A DNA stretch of 64,000 nucleotides from JALUZX01 sp964561605 (GTDB taxonomy: Bacteria; Planctomycetota; UBA1135; JALUZX01), in NCBI GenBank assembly GCA_964561605.1, contig CAZLQD010000047.1, forward strand, positions 1 through 64,000, given 5' to 3'. The translations under genes and the position numbers were made by a program. Position 1 is the first letter of the stretch, and the number at the start of each line of letters is the position of its first letter. Under the pieces are notes generated by a model. The model did no database searches, had not been told where the DNA came from, and saw nothing but the letters and a program-made list of their open reading frames with translations. Below, piece after piece: positions 43,000 through 50,983 of this stretch.

Positions 43000-43647
43000 G
43001 TGGATGAAAAAACCGTGAAACCCGATCTTCCCCCCGGGCCTCCTCCCGGGTCGATGCCCCACGCCCCTCTTGGTGAAGGGTGTTTCCTGGGCGAGGAAGT
43101 GAAGCCCCAGGCCCCCTCCATGAAGGAGGCCCTGGCAAGGATCAAGAACTGGTTCCGCGCCAACTCCCTTTGGGTGATGGCCTACGGGACGGGTTGCGGG
43201 GCCATCGAGTTGAGGCCCCTTGCCACGGCCCGTTTCGACATGGAGCGGCTCGGGATCGCCATGAGGCCCACGCCCCGCCAGTCCAACGTGCTCATCGTCT
43301 CGGGCTACCTGGCCGTCAAGAGCCTGAAGCGGGTCATCCGCTCCTACGAGCAGATGCCCTCCCCCAAGTGGGTCGTGGCCCTGGGATCGTGCACGATCAA
43401 CGGCGGGATGTACTGGGATTCCTACAATACGATCAACCGATTGGATCTCTACATCCCGGTGGACGTCTACATCAACGGGTGCATGCCCAGGCCGGAAGCC
43501 CTCATCGCCGGTTTCCAGGACCTGATGAACCGCATCAAGCGGGGAGAGGCGGACGGCTGGCGCCACTACATGGAGAACCTGGACTGGTACAAGGAAAACC
43601 AGAAGAAGATCATCACCGACTGGGATCTTCCCGAGTACAACTGGTGA
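43000..43647 (+). CDS. NuoB-like (MbhJ/MbxJ) subunit with one N2-ligand Cys replaced by Gly
   Basis: 215 residues from GTG 43000 (AGGAG six bases upstream). The N-terminal 40 residues are a Pro-rich extension. The N2-type cluster motif reads GTG-Cys66-Gly67-AIE, where NuoB proteins normally have two adjacent Cys. Cys131 (ALGSCTING) and Cys161 (INGCMPRPEA) are present at the expected spacing. PTPRQSNVLIVSGYL and PVDVYINGC confirm the family. So three of the four canonical cluster ligands remain and a fourth ligand must come from elsewhere or be absent. Sequencing error is unlikely, because a single base change would not give Gly from TGC/TGT without altering the local motif, but it cannot be excluded. 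Confidence 0.92.
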   Translation: MDEKTVKPDLPPGPPPGSMPHAPLGEGCFLGEEVKPQAPSMKEALARIKNWFRANSLWVMAYGTGCGAIELRPLATARFDMERLGIAMRPTPRQSNVLIVSGYLAVKSLKRVIRSYEQMPSPKWVVALGSCTINGGMYWDSYNTINRLDLYIPVDVYINGCMPRPEALIAGFQDLMNRIKRGEADGWRHYMENLDWYKENQKKIITDWDLPEYNW

Positions 43648-43654
43648 GGGCCCG

Positions 43655-44194
43655 ATGAAAGAGATACTCAAGGAAATCGAGGAGCGCTTCGGGCCGATCT
43701 GGGAAAGGATCCAGAGGCCGAAACTCGCCCAGGTGGGAATCGACCCCGCCAAGGCCGTTCCCCTGATCACCTGGCTCAAGGAGCACAGGGGGTACGTAAC
43801 GCTGGTCCATCTCTCGGCGGTGGACTGGATCGAGCAGGGTGAGTTCCAGCTCACCTGGCTCCTGGGGAACCCGGAGACCGAGGAACGCCTCATGGTCTGT
43901 TCCCGGATCGACAGGGAGAACCCCACGGCCGAGACGGTGAGCGGGCTCTGGCCCCAGGCCGTGACCTACGAGCAGGAGATCCACGAGATGTTCGGGATCT
44001 CCTTCCCCGGTTCCCCGCGCCAGGGCGTGCCCTTCATCCTGGAGGGGTGGAAGGACATCCCTCCCATGCGGAGGGACTTCGACACGGTGGCCTTCGTGGA
44101 GAAGCACATCCCCGGCAGGGAGGGGAGGAAGCACATCGATCCAAGGACCTACATCGGCGAGAAGTTCGGCGAGAAGGGATACCTCCATGACTGA
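43655..44194 (+). CDS. NuoC-like (MbhK/MbxK) subunit
   Basis: 179 residues from ATG 43655. The 30-kDa complex I signature is present: WPQAVTYEQEIHEMFGISFPG followed by EGWKDIPPMRRDFD. It is a peripheral-arm subunit that structurally joins the NuoB- and NuoD-like proteins and carries no cofactor. It overlaps the NuoD-like start by eight bases. Confidence 0.92.
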   Translation: MKEILKEIEERFGPIWERIQRPKLAQVGIDPAKAVPLITWLKEHRGYVTLVHLSAVDWIEQGEFQLTWLLGNPETEERLMVCSRIDRENPTAETVSGLWPQAVTYEQEIHEMFGISFPGSPRQGVPFILEGWKDIPPMRRDFDTVAFVEKHIPGREGRKHIDPRTYIGEKFGEKGYLHD

Positions 44195-45314
44195 GACCAG
44201 GGAGAAACCCAGAGAGGTCCAGATCTGGTTCGGGCCCCAGCATCCCGGAATCACGGGCAACATGGCCGTCCAGACCTGGTTGGACGGGGATACCTTGACC
44301 CGGGGGATCACCCACGTGGGATACCTGCACCGGGCCTTCGAGAAACTCATGGAGCGGCGGCTCTACATCCAGTCCTTCCCCATCGTCTGCCGCATCTGCG
44401 TCCCCGAGCCCGACACCAACGAGTGGCTCCTGGCGGCGGCGCTGGAGGAACTTTCCGGGCTGGCCGAGGAGGTGCCCGAGAAGGCGCGGTGGATCCGGAC
44501 GCTGGTCCTGGAGATGTCCAGGCTCGGCGCCATGCTCATGGTGCTGGGCGGACACCCGGGCTCCATGGGTCTCGGCCCGGCTCCCCAGTGGATGATCGCC
44601 TTGAGGGACCTGGTCCTCGACCGTTTCGAGGAGCTTACGGGTGGCCGGGTCTACCACATGTACATCGTCTACGGAGGGGTCCGGCGGGACCTTCCCGAGG
44701 GTTTCGCCGGGCGCCTGGAGGAAACCCTGGCGACGATCGAGTCCAAGCTCCCTCTCATCGACGACGTGATCTTCGGCTCGGCGGTCTTCCGCAAGCGGTC
44801 CATCGGGGTGGGCGTGGTCCCCGAGGAGTGGGCCTTCGAGATGGGGGTCTCCGGCCCGGTGATCCGGGCCATGGGGATTCCCAAGGACGTCAGGAAGGAC
44901 GAGCCCTACGAGAAGTACGGCGAACTCGACTTCGAGGTCGTCACCGAGGAGGGTTCGGACATCTTCGCCAGGGCCATGATTCGGCGGAGAGAGATCCAGC
45001 AGTCCATCGACCTGATCCGCCAGATCCTGGCGAAGATGCCCGAGGAAGGGCCCTACTGCGCCAAGTTGCCCAACATGCTGGAGTGGACCATTCCCCCGGG
45101 ACAGACCTACGTCAGGGCCGAGGCCAGCCGGGGCGAGATGGGCTACTACGTGGTGACCGACGGCTCCAAGAGGGTGAGGAGGGTCCACGTCCGCGGTCCT
45201 TCCTACGTCCACGGCGTCTCCCTCCTGGAGCGCATGATCCCCGGAACCAACATCGCCGACCTGGCCCCCCTGATGGTCTCCCTCCAGGTCTGCCCCCCGG
45301 AAATCGAGAGGTGA
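44187..45314 (+). CDS. NuoD/hydrogenase-large-subunit-like (MbxL-type) protein with incomplete NiFe motif
   Basis: 375 residues from ATG 44187. At the N-terminal motif the sequence is V-Cys68-R-I-Cys71-V-P-E-P, keeping a CxxC as in [NiFe] hydrogenases. At the C-terminus, where hydrogenases have D-P-C-x-x-C, it has V-Cys369-P-P-Glu372-I-E-R and ends. Thus one of four metal-binding cysteines is Glu, and the His normally following the first motif (RICGxCxxxH) is not seen. GPQHPGITGNM, GGHPGSMG and YVHGVSLLERMIPG support the family. It is neither a plain quinone-reducing NuoD (which lacks these Cys) nor a full hydrogenase. An altered metal or sulfur-reactive site, as proposed for Mbx/Mbs-type complexes, is the best reading. 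Confidence 0.92.
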   Translation: MTETREKPREVQIWFGPQHPGITGNMAVQTWLDGDTLTRGITHVGYLHRAFEKLMERRLYIQSFPIVCRICVPEPDTNEWLLAAALEELSGLAEEVPEKARWIRTLVLEMSRLGAMLMVLGGHPGSMGLGPAPQWMIALRDLVLDRFEELTGGRVYHMYIVYGGVRRDLPEGFAGRLEETLATIESKLPLIDDVIFGSAVFRKRSIGVGVVPEEWAFEMGVSGPVIRAMGIPKDVRKDEPYEKYGELDFEVVTEEGSDIFARAMIRRREIQQSIDLIRQILAKMPEEGPYCAKLPNMLEWTIPPGQTYVRAEASRGEMGYYVVTDGSKRVRRVHVRGPSYVHGVSLLERMIPGTNIADLAPLMVSLQVCPPEIER

Positions 45315-45318
45315 GGAT

Positions 45319-47106
45319 ATGAGCCTCAAGCACGTTCTTCAGCCCTTCAACGCCTGGGTCCAGGCTTTTTCGAAGCCCTATACCATCCCCATGAAGGAGA
45401 CCATGCGGCCCGGGGCGGACCGCTACAGGGGGTGGCACGTCAACGACACGGAGAAGTGCATCGGTTGCGGCACCTGCGCCGACATCTGCCAGAACGCCGC
45501 CATCGACATGGTTCCCGTGAAGGATCCGACCAAGGGGGACTCGGGACTGAGGCCCATGGTGGACTACGGGCGCTGTTGCTGGTGCGCCCTTTGCGTGGAC
45601 GTCTGCACCACGGGCTCTCTCGGCATGTCCAACGAATACACCTGGGTGACCAAGGACCCCGAGACCTGCCGTTACACGCCCGGCGTGGACTCCAAGCCCT
45701 GGGACGGGTCGGAGAAGGGCTGGCGCCAGGACGAAGGCTTCTCCCTCATCGTCAAGGACCGGGTGCCCATGCCCATGCTGGATCCCAAGGAGAGGATCAA
45801 GACCTGGGCGGAGGTGGTGATCGGCTACTCCGTGGAGGAGGCCCGGAAGGAGGCCTCCCGGTGCGTCTCCTGCGGGATCTGCGTGGCGGCCTGCCCGGCA
45901 CACATGCACATCCCCGATTACATCGGGGCCATCCGGGACGGGGACTTCGAAAAGGCCCTGAACTACATCTACGACAACAACCCCATGCCGGAGATGTGCG
46001 GCAAGGTCTGCACCAGGCGTTGCGAAGGGGTCTGTTCCGTAGGGGCCCAGGGCGAGCCCCTGGCCATCCGCTGGCTCAAGCGGTTCGCCACGGAGCAATT
46101 CGACGATTTCTCCCGGGTCCTCCATCCCGATGTGAAGAGGGTGGGCGAGGGCCGGAAGGTGGCCGTCGTGGGGGGCGGCCCCTCGGGGGTCACCGTGGCC
46201 TACTACCTCGCGATCCGTGGCTTCGACGTGACGATCTACGAAGCCCTTCCCGAGCTTGGAGGCGCCACCTTCTTCGGAATTCCGAAATACCGCTTCCCCA
46301 TGCCTTCCCTGGAAAAGCAGGTGGAGCTGCTCGAGAAGGCGGGAGTGAAGATCCTCACCAACCACCGGGTCGAGAAGGACGAGTTCCGCCGCCTCATGGA
46401 GGAGAACGACGCCATCTTCTTCGGCACGGGCCTCATGAAGCCCTACAAGCTGGGCGTCCCCGGCGAGGACCTGGAGGGGGTGATCTACGCCCTCTACCTG
46501 CTGATGGACCACCACACGGGCAAGAAGGTCGACGTGGGCGGGAAGGTGGTCGTCGTCGGCGGCGGGAACGTGGCCATCGACGCATCCCGGGTCTCGCGGA
46601 GGCTCGGTGCCGAGGTGACCATCGCCTACAGGCGGCGCCTGGAGGACATGCCCGCCGACGACGAGGAGATCGAGGACGCCGAGGCGGAGGGGGTGGAACT
46701 CATCACCCAGGCCATCCCTCTCCGGGTGGAGAAGCTCCCCAACGGAAAGCTGGACTTCGTATGGGGGCCTGCCGAGATGGTGCCCCCCGACAGGCCCGGC
46801 GGCCGTCCCAAGCCCAAGCTGATCGAGGGCGTGGAGAAGCACCTCGAAGTGGACCGGGTGATCGTGGCCATCGGGCAGAAGGGCGAGTTCGACTGGATGC
46901 CCGAGGAGGTGGCCGAGAAGGTGGTCACCTCCAGGGGCTGGGTCGAGGTGGACGAGACGGGCATGACCCATTGGCCGGGGATCTTCGCCGGCGGTGACCT
47001 GGTGAACTCCACGGCCGACGCGATCTCGGCCATCGCCGACGGCCTGAGGGCCGTGGAAGGCATCCAGCATTTCATTCTGGACGGTTTGACCGTCTCCAGG
47101 CAGTAA
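45319..47106 (+). CDS. NuoI-like ferredoxin fused to GltD/NfnB-like NAD(P)H oxidoreductase
   Basis: 595 residues from ATG 45319. Residues 1-115 are NuoI/MbhN-like with two [4Fe-4S] motifs: CIGCGTCADIC starting at Cys47, and the CCWCALCVDVC block. From about 180 a GltD-type module begins with CVSCGICVAAC and CGKVCTRRCEGVC (more Fe-S ligands). Then comes the FAD site VAVVGGGPSGVTVAYYL (about 283) and the pyridine-nucleotide site VVVVGGGNVAIDASRV (about 411). The following AYRRR suggests NADP(H). The C-terminal GDLVNSTADAISAIADG closes the FAD fold. So the electron-input subunit of the complex carries its own NAD(P)H reaction centre. In Thermotoga, as I recall, a GltD-like gene lies beside an mbx-type operon, but fusion is unusual. 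Confidence 0.92.
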   Translation: MSLKHVLQPFNAWVQAFSKPYTIPMKETMRPGADRYRGWHVNDTEKCIGCGTCADICQNAAIDMVPVKDPTKGDSGLRPMVDYGRCCWCALCVDVCTTGSLGMSNEYTWVTKDPETCRYTPGVDSKPWDGSEKGWRQDEGFSLIVKDRVPMPMLDPKERIKTWAEVVIGYSVEEARKEASRCVSCGICVAACPAHMHIPDYIGAIRDGDFEKALNYIYDNNPMPEMCGKVCTRRCEGVCSVGAQGEPLAIRWLKRFATEQFDDFSRVLHPDVKRVGEGRKVAVVGGGPSGVTVAYYLAIRGFDVTIYEALPELGGATFFGIPKYRFPMPSLEKQVELLEKAGVKILTNHRVEKDEFRRLMEENDAIFFGTGLMKPYKLGVPGEDLEGVIYALYLLMDHHTGKKVDVGGKVVVVGGGNVAIDASRVSRRLGAEVTIAYRRRLEDMPADDEEIEDAEAEGVELITQAIPLRVEKLPNGKLDFVWGPAEMVPPDRPGGRPKPKLIEGVEKHLEVDRVIVAIGQKGEFDWMPEEVAEKVVTSRGWVEVDETGMTHWPGIFAGGDLVNSTADAISAIADGLRAVEGIQHFILDGLTVSRQ

Positions 47107-47124
47107 CGAGCGAGGCAGGCTGAA

Positions 47125-47577
47125 ATGGAATTTCGATCCTCCGATGAGGTCCTGGACTTCGCCATGGGGCAGGAGCGCCGGGCGGCCGATTTCTACGGGT
47201 TCATGGCGGAGAAGACCTCGGATGTCGTGGCCCGCAAGTTCTTCCGGGAGATGGTGGAGGAGGAGCTCGAGCACGAGGCCAGGCTGAAGGCCGTCAAGGC
47301 CGGGAAGTCCGCCGGCCTGGGCCTGAAGAAATCCAGCCAGATGAATCTCACCGAGATCCTGAACGATGCCGTCTTCAAGGAGGATATCACCCTCCAGGAG
47401 GGGCTGGTCGTCTCCATGCGGGCCGAGAAGGCCGCCTACGAGATGTACCGGGACCTGGCCCGGGCCGCCGGGGACGACGAGCTGAAGGCCCTCATGGAGA
47501 GCCTGGCCGCGGAGGAGCTGGAACACAAGGCCCGTATGGAGGGCATCTACGACCAGGTCGTCCAGCGGGAGAACTGA
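47125..47577 (+). CDS. Rubrerythrin-like diiron protein (no rubredoxin domain)
   Basis: 150 residues from ATG 47125, 18 bases after the oxidoreductase stop. A four-helix ferritin-like fold is indicated by two repeats of the diiron pattern: GQERRAADFY with EEELEHEARL, and RAEKAAYEMY with AEELEHKARM. There is no CxxC pair, so it lacks the rubredoxin domain of classical rubrerythrin (present in the gene at 50331). It probably reduces peroxide or protects the oxygen-sensitive Fe-S complex encoded upstream, with which it is likely co-transcribed. Confidence 0.87.
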   Translation: MEFRSSDEVLDFAMGQERRAADFYGFMAEKTSDVVARKFFREMVEEELEHEARLKAVKAGKSAGLGLKKSSQMNLTEILNDAVFKEDITLQEGLVVSMRAEKAAYEMYRDLARAAGDDELKALMESLAAEELEHKARMEGIYDQVVQREN

Positions 47578-47595
47578 CCACCCTCCTCCTTCCTC

Positions 47596-48636
47596 CTAAC
47601 CGCCTTCGTTCCTCCTCCGGGAGAGGATGCTTTCCAGATACCCCCAGGCCAGGAGGGCCAGGAGGGCCGCCGCAGAGAGGTGGGAGGCCGTTCCCGGCTC
47701 CGCGCCCTCGGAAACGGCGGCCCGGATTTCATCGGGGGATACCAGCCGGTCCAGGAGGAGACCGCCGGCGAAGGCGCAGACCGCCATGGAGGCCAGATAG
47801 ACCAGGCAGGTCCGCCTTCCCATGACCTTCCAGACCGTTCCCAGGGTGGCGGCGTTGGTGGCCGGGCCGGTCATGAGGAGGGCGAAGGCCGCCCCTGGAG
47901 AGACCCCGGCGAGGATGAGCCCCGCCGCCAGGGGGATGGATCCGGTAGCACAGATATAGACGGGCACCCCGGCCGCCATGAGGAGGAGGACCTGGAGGGG
48001 CCCGGGGGGAACCAGGCCGGAGAAGAAGTCCGCCGGGAGGAGGGCCGTGATCAGGGCGGCGGCAAGGAGGCCCGCCAGGAGGGCTCCCCCGATCTCCCTG
48101 GGAAGGGTGACGAAACCGTAGCGGAGGGCCGGGCCCAGGAAGCCTTTCTTTCCCTTCCCGTTGCAACAGGAGGAGCGGCAGGAAGGGGTCGCAGGCCTTT
48201 CCTCCCGGGGCGGTGAATCCTTCCCTTCCAGGAGGGAGACCGCTCCTCCCCCCAGGAGACCGCTGGCCAGGGCGGCCGCCACCCGGAAGAGGGTGAAGAC
48301 CGGTCCGAGAAGGCCGTAGGTGGCGAGGATGCTGTCCACGCCGGTCTGGGGCGTGGAGACGAGGAAGGCCGTCACGGGCCCCCGGCCCGCCCCGTGGGCC
48401 CTCAGGGAGGCCGCCACGGGAATGACGCTGCACGAGCAAAGGGGAAGGGGGATCCCCAGGAGGGAAGCCTTGAGGATGGCGGGAAAGCCCCTCCCTCCCA
48501 GGTGCTTCTCCACCAGGGAGGGCGGAAGGAGGACCGAAAGAAACCCTGCCACCAGGAAACCTGCCAGGAGGTAGGGGGCCATCTCGGCCAGGACCTCCCA
48601 GAAGTTCCCGGGGACCTGGAGCAGCCAATCCGCCAT
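47596..48636 (-). CDS. SO_0444/DUF318-type permease (metal or metalloid efflux)
   Basis: 346 residues from ATG 48636; the frame is open upstream, but that part is not membrane-like. About eight helices. The family motif PLPLCSCSVIPVAASLRAHGAGRG and STPQTGVDSI lie in the first half, and GVPVYICATGSIPLAAGLI with LMTGPATNAATLG in the second. A hydrophilic loop at about residues 145-175 carries a Cys-rich PSCRSSCCNGKGKKG stretch that could bind soft metal. SO_0444-like proteins are assigned to Cu/Zn efflux and related ArsP proteins to organoarsenicals. The substrate here is undecided. Confidence 0.85.
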   Translation of the reverse strand: MADWLLQVPGNFWEVLAEMAPYLLAGFLVAGFLSVLLPPSLVEKHLGGRGFPAILKASLLGIPLPLCSCSVIPVAASLRAHGAGRGPVTAFLVSTPQTGVDSILATYGLLGPVFTLFRVAAALASGLLGGGAVSLLEGKDSPPREERPATPSCRSSCCNGKGKKGFLGPALRYGFVTLPREIGGALLAGLLAAALITALLPADFFSGLVPPGPLQVLLLMAAGVPVYICATGSIPLAAGLILAGVSPGAAFALLMTGPATNAATLGTVWKVMGRRTCLVYLASMAVCAFAGGLLLDRLVSPDEIRAAVSEGAEPGTASHLSAAALLALLAWGYLESILSRRRNEGG

Positions 48637-48797
48637 GTCTCGTCCGTTCCGGGCTCCCCGGCCGGGAAAGAACCCGGTCCCGGGAAAAGCCTCTCTTTCT
48701 TTGGGTCGGCCCCGGGAAAACTCCAAGGCCCGTCTTTTCTCCCCGGCCCCGCCTGGGATAATGCCATCCTTCTTTCCCCGGGACCCGGGAGGCCGAG

Positions 48798-50237
48798 GTG
48801 ACCCACGTTCTGCCCCTGATCCTAGGCGCCCTGGCGGCGGGCCTCCACGGCCTGGGTGCCCTGGCGGCCCTGGACGCCATCTTCCACGCCCGCACCTCCC
48901 AGGGAGCCATCGCCTGGTCCCTCTCCCTTTTCATCTTTCCCTACCTGGCCCTTCCTCTCTACCTGATCTTCGGGGGAAGGAAGTTCTACGGCTACGTGGA
49001 GGCCCGCCGCCGGGGCAACCAGCAGATCGAGCATCTCACCCGGGCGGCCCAGGACGCCCACGGCGGGGGGATACGGGCTGTCTTCACCAGGGCGGAGGAG
49101 CACTTCGCCGCCCTGGAGAAGCTGGCCCGCCTGCCCTTCTCCGAGGGCAACGCGGCCCGGCTCCTGGTGGACGGAGAAAATACGTTTCAGGCCATATTCG
49201 AGGCGGTGGAGGAGGCCCGGGACTACATCCTGGCCCAGTTCTACATCGTCCGGGACGATTCCCTGGGCAGGGCCTTCCGGGAGAGGCTGATCCGGGCGGC
49301 CCGGAGAGGGGTCAGGGTCTACTTCCTCTACGATTCCATCGGGAGCTACAACCTCCCCCGCTCCTACCTGGAGCCCATGCACGCCGCGGGTATCCTCACG
49401 GCGGGTTTTACGGGGCGGTCCAAGGGAAGGGGGCGGCCTTTCCAGGTCAACTTCCGGAACCACAGGAAGATCGTCGTCGTGGACGGGAGGAAGGCCTTCG
49501 TGGGAGGCCACAACGTGGGGGATGAATACCTGAGCCGAAATCCCAAGCTGAGCCCCTGGAGGGACACCCACGTGGAGGTGGCCGGCCCGGCCGTGCTGGG
49601 GGTCCAGCTGGCCTTCCTGGAGGATTGGTTCTGGATGACCCACCAGGCGCCGTCCCTGAATTGGACCCCCGAACCCCGACAGCGGCCGGGAAGGAGGATC
49701 CTCGTGCTTCCCAGCGGCCCGGCGGACGACCTGGATACCTGCGGGCTCATGTTCACCCAGGTGATCCACTCGGCGAAGAGGCGCCTCTGGCTGGTGAGCC
49801 CCTACTTCGTCCCCGACGAGAAGGTCATCGGCGCGTTGCAACTGGCCGTGCTCCGCGGGGTGGACGTGCGGATCCTCCTTCCCGAGAAGACCGACCAGAT
49901 CCTGGTCCACCTGGCGGCCTTCACCTACCTGGAGGAGACCCTTCCTTTCGGAATCCGGGTGTTCAAGTACAAGGAGGGATTCCTCCACCAGAAGGTCTTC
50001 CTCAAGGACGACGACCTGGCCGGGGTGGGCACGGCGAACCTGGACAACCGCTCTTTCCGGCTGAACTTCGAGATCACCATGCTCTTCGCCGACGGGGACT
50101 TCGCCCGGCGGGTGGAGAGTATGCTCGAAGCGGATTTCGCCCGTTCCAGGGAGCTCGACATGGGGGAGATCGACGGTAAGCCGGGCTGGTTCCAGGTTGG
50201 AACCAAGCTCGCCCGCCTTTGCAGTCCCGTGCTTTGA
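48798..50237 (+). CDS. cls: Cardiolipin synthase (phospholipase D family)
   Basis: 479 residues from GTG 48798 (GGGAGG six bases before). Two N-terminal membrane helices (LPLILGALAAGLHGLG; AIAWSLSLFIFPYLALPLYLIFGG) have the ClsA-type entry sequence. Two HKD catalytic motifs are present: HRKIVVVDGRKAFVGGHN at about 221 and HQKVFLKDDDLAGVGTANLDNRSF at about 396. It joins two phosphatidylglycerol molecules to form cardiolipin at the inner membrane. Length and architecture match the family (about 480 residues). Confidence 0.95.
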   Translation: MTHVLPLILGALAAGLHGLGALAALDAIFHARTSQGAIAWSLSLFIFPYLALPLYLIFGGRKFYGYVEARRRGNQQIEHLTRAAQDAHGGGIRAVFTRAEEHFAALEKLARLPFSEGNAARLLVDGENTFQAIFEAVEEARDYILAQFYIVRDDSLGRAFRERLIRAARRGVRVYFLYDSIGSYNLPRSYLEPMHAAGILTAGFTGRSKGRGRPFQVNFRNHRKIVVVDGRKAFVGGHNVGDEYLSRNPKLSPWRDTHVEVAGPAVLGVQLAFLEDWFWMTHQAPSLNWTPEPRQRPGRRILVLPSGPADDLDTCGLMFTQVIHSAKRRLWLVSPYFVPDEKVIGALQLAVLRGVDVRILLPEKTDQILVHLAAFTYLEETLPFGIRVFKYKEGFLHQKVFLKDDDLAGVGTANLDNRSFRLNFEITMLFADGDFARRVESMLEADFARSRELDMGEIDGKPGWFQVGTKLARLCSPVL

Positions 50238-50247
50238 CGGCCCCCGT

Positions 50248-50278
50248 CGTCCCTCCCGCGGGGCCGGCGGGAGGGACG
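50248..50278. terminator. 12-bp hairpin between convergent cls and rubrerythrin genes
   Basis: Arms 50248-50259 (CGTCCCTCCCGC) and 50267-50278 are exact complements with a seven-base GC loop. It starts 11 bases after the cls stop. There is no U-tract. Confidence 0.55.
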
Positions 50279-50330
50279 CGATCTCGATCCACCGGCCCTG
50301 CAGGCCGGAGCCGGCGCGGAGAGGGGCGCC

Positions 50331-50903
50331 CTACCAGTTCTCGCCGAGAAGCTCGAAATAGGCCCGGGGATGGGCGCAGGCGGGGCAGACCTCGGGAGCC
50401 TCGGGGCCTTCGTGGAGGTATCCGCAATTGATGCACCGCCAGACCACCACACCGTCCCGCTTGAAGACCTTGCCGGCCTGGAGGTTCTCGTAGAGATCCT
50501 TGTAGCGCTTCTCGTGCTGTTTCTCCGCAACGGCGATGGCCTCGAAGAGCTTGGCGATCCCTTCGAACCCCTCCTCCCGGGCGATCCGGGCGAAGTCGGG
50601 GTACATCTTCGTCCACTCGTGGTTCTCTCCGGCGGCGGCTTCCTTCAGGTTCTCCAGGGTGGTACCCACAGGGCCGGCCGGGAAGGAGCCGGTGATCTCG
50701 ATCTCTCCGCCCTTCATGAAGTTGAAGAGCCGCTTGGCGTGCTCTTTCTCCTGGTCGGCCGTCTCCTCGAAGATCTTTGCGATCTGGACCAGGCCTTCTT
50801 TCTTGGCCTTGCTCGCGAAGAAGGTGTAACGATTCCGCGCCTGGGATTCGCCTGCGAAGGCGGCCATCAGGTTCTTCTCGGTTTTGCTTCCTTTGAGTTC
50901 CAT
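50331..50903 (-). CDS. rbr: Rubrerythrin
   Basis: 190 residues from ATG 50903. The ferritin-like diiron domain shows AFAGESQARNRY, EETADQEKEHAKRL and IAVAEKQHEKRY. The C-terminal rubredoxin-like domain has CINCGYLHEGPEAPEVCPAC, giving four Cys for one Fe. It reduces hydrogen peroxide in the cytoplasm with electrons from NAD(P)H via rubredoxin-type partners, and is typical of anaerobes. Standard length. Confidence 0.96.
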   Translation of the reverse strand: MELKGSKTEKNLMAAFAGESQARNRYTFFASKAKKEGLVQIAKIFEETADQEKEHAKRLFNFMKGGEIEITGSFPAGPVGTTLENLKEAAAGENHEWTKMYPDFARIAREEGFEGIAKLFEAIAVAEKQHEKRYKDLYENLQAGKVFKRDGVVVWRCINCGYLHEGPEAPEVCPACAHPRAYFELLGENW

Positions 50904-50983
50904 CTTTCAGGGTCCTTTCGTTTCCTCCAGGTCTCCGGGCCGGGAATTCTTGCCCCTGCGGCACTCTCGGGCAAGGCTTTCCC

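Noticed and set aside
43000..45314. Reading the NuoB/NuoD-like pair as a hydrogen-evolving group 4 [NiFe] hydrogenase
   Set aside because: One of four NiFe-site cysteines is Glu and the small-subunit cluster motif is not the hydrogenase CxxC type.
36343..47106. Reading the operon as respiratory complex I
   Set aside because: NuoE, F, G, A and J are missing, MrpE/F/G/B subunits are present, and the NuoD-like protein keeps hydrogenase-type cysteines.
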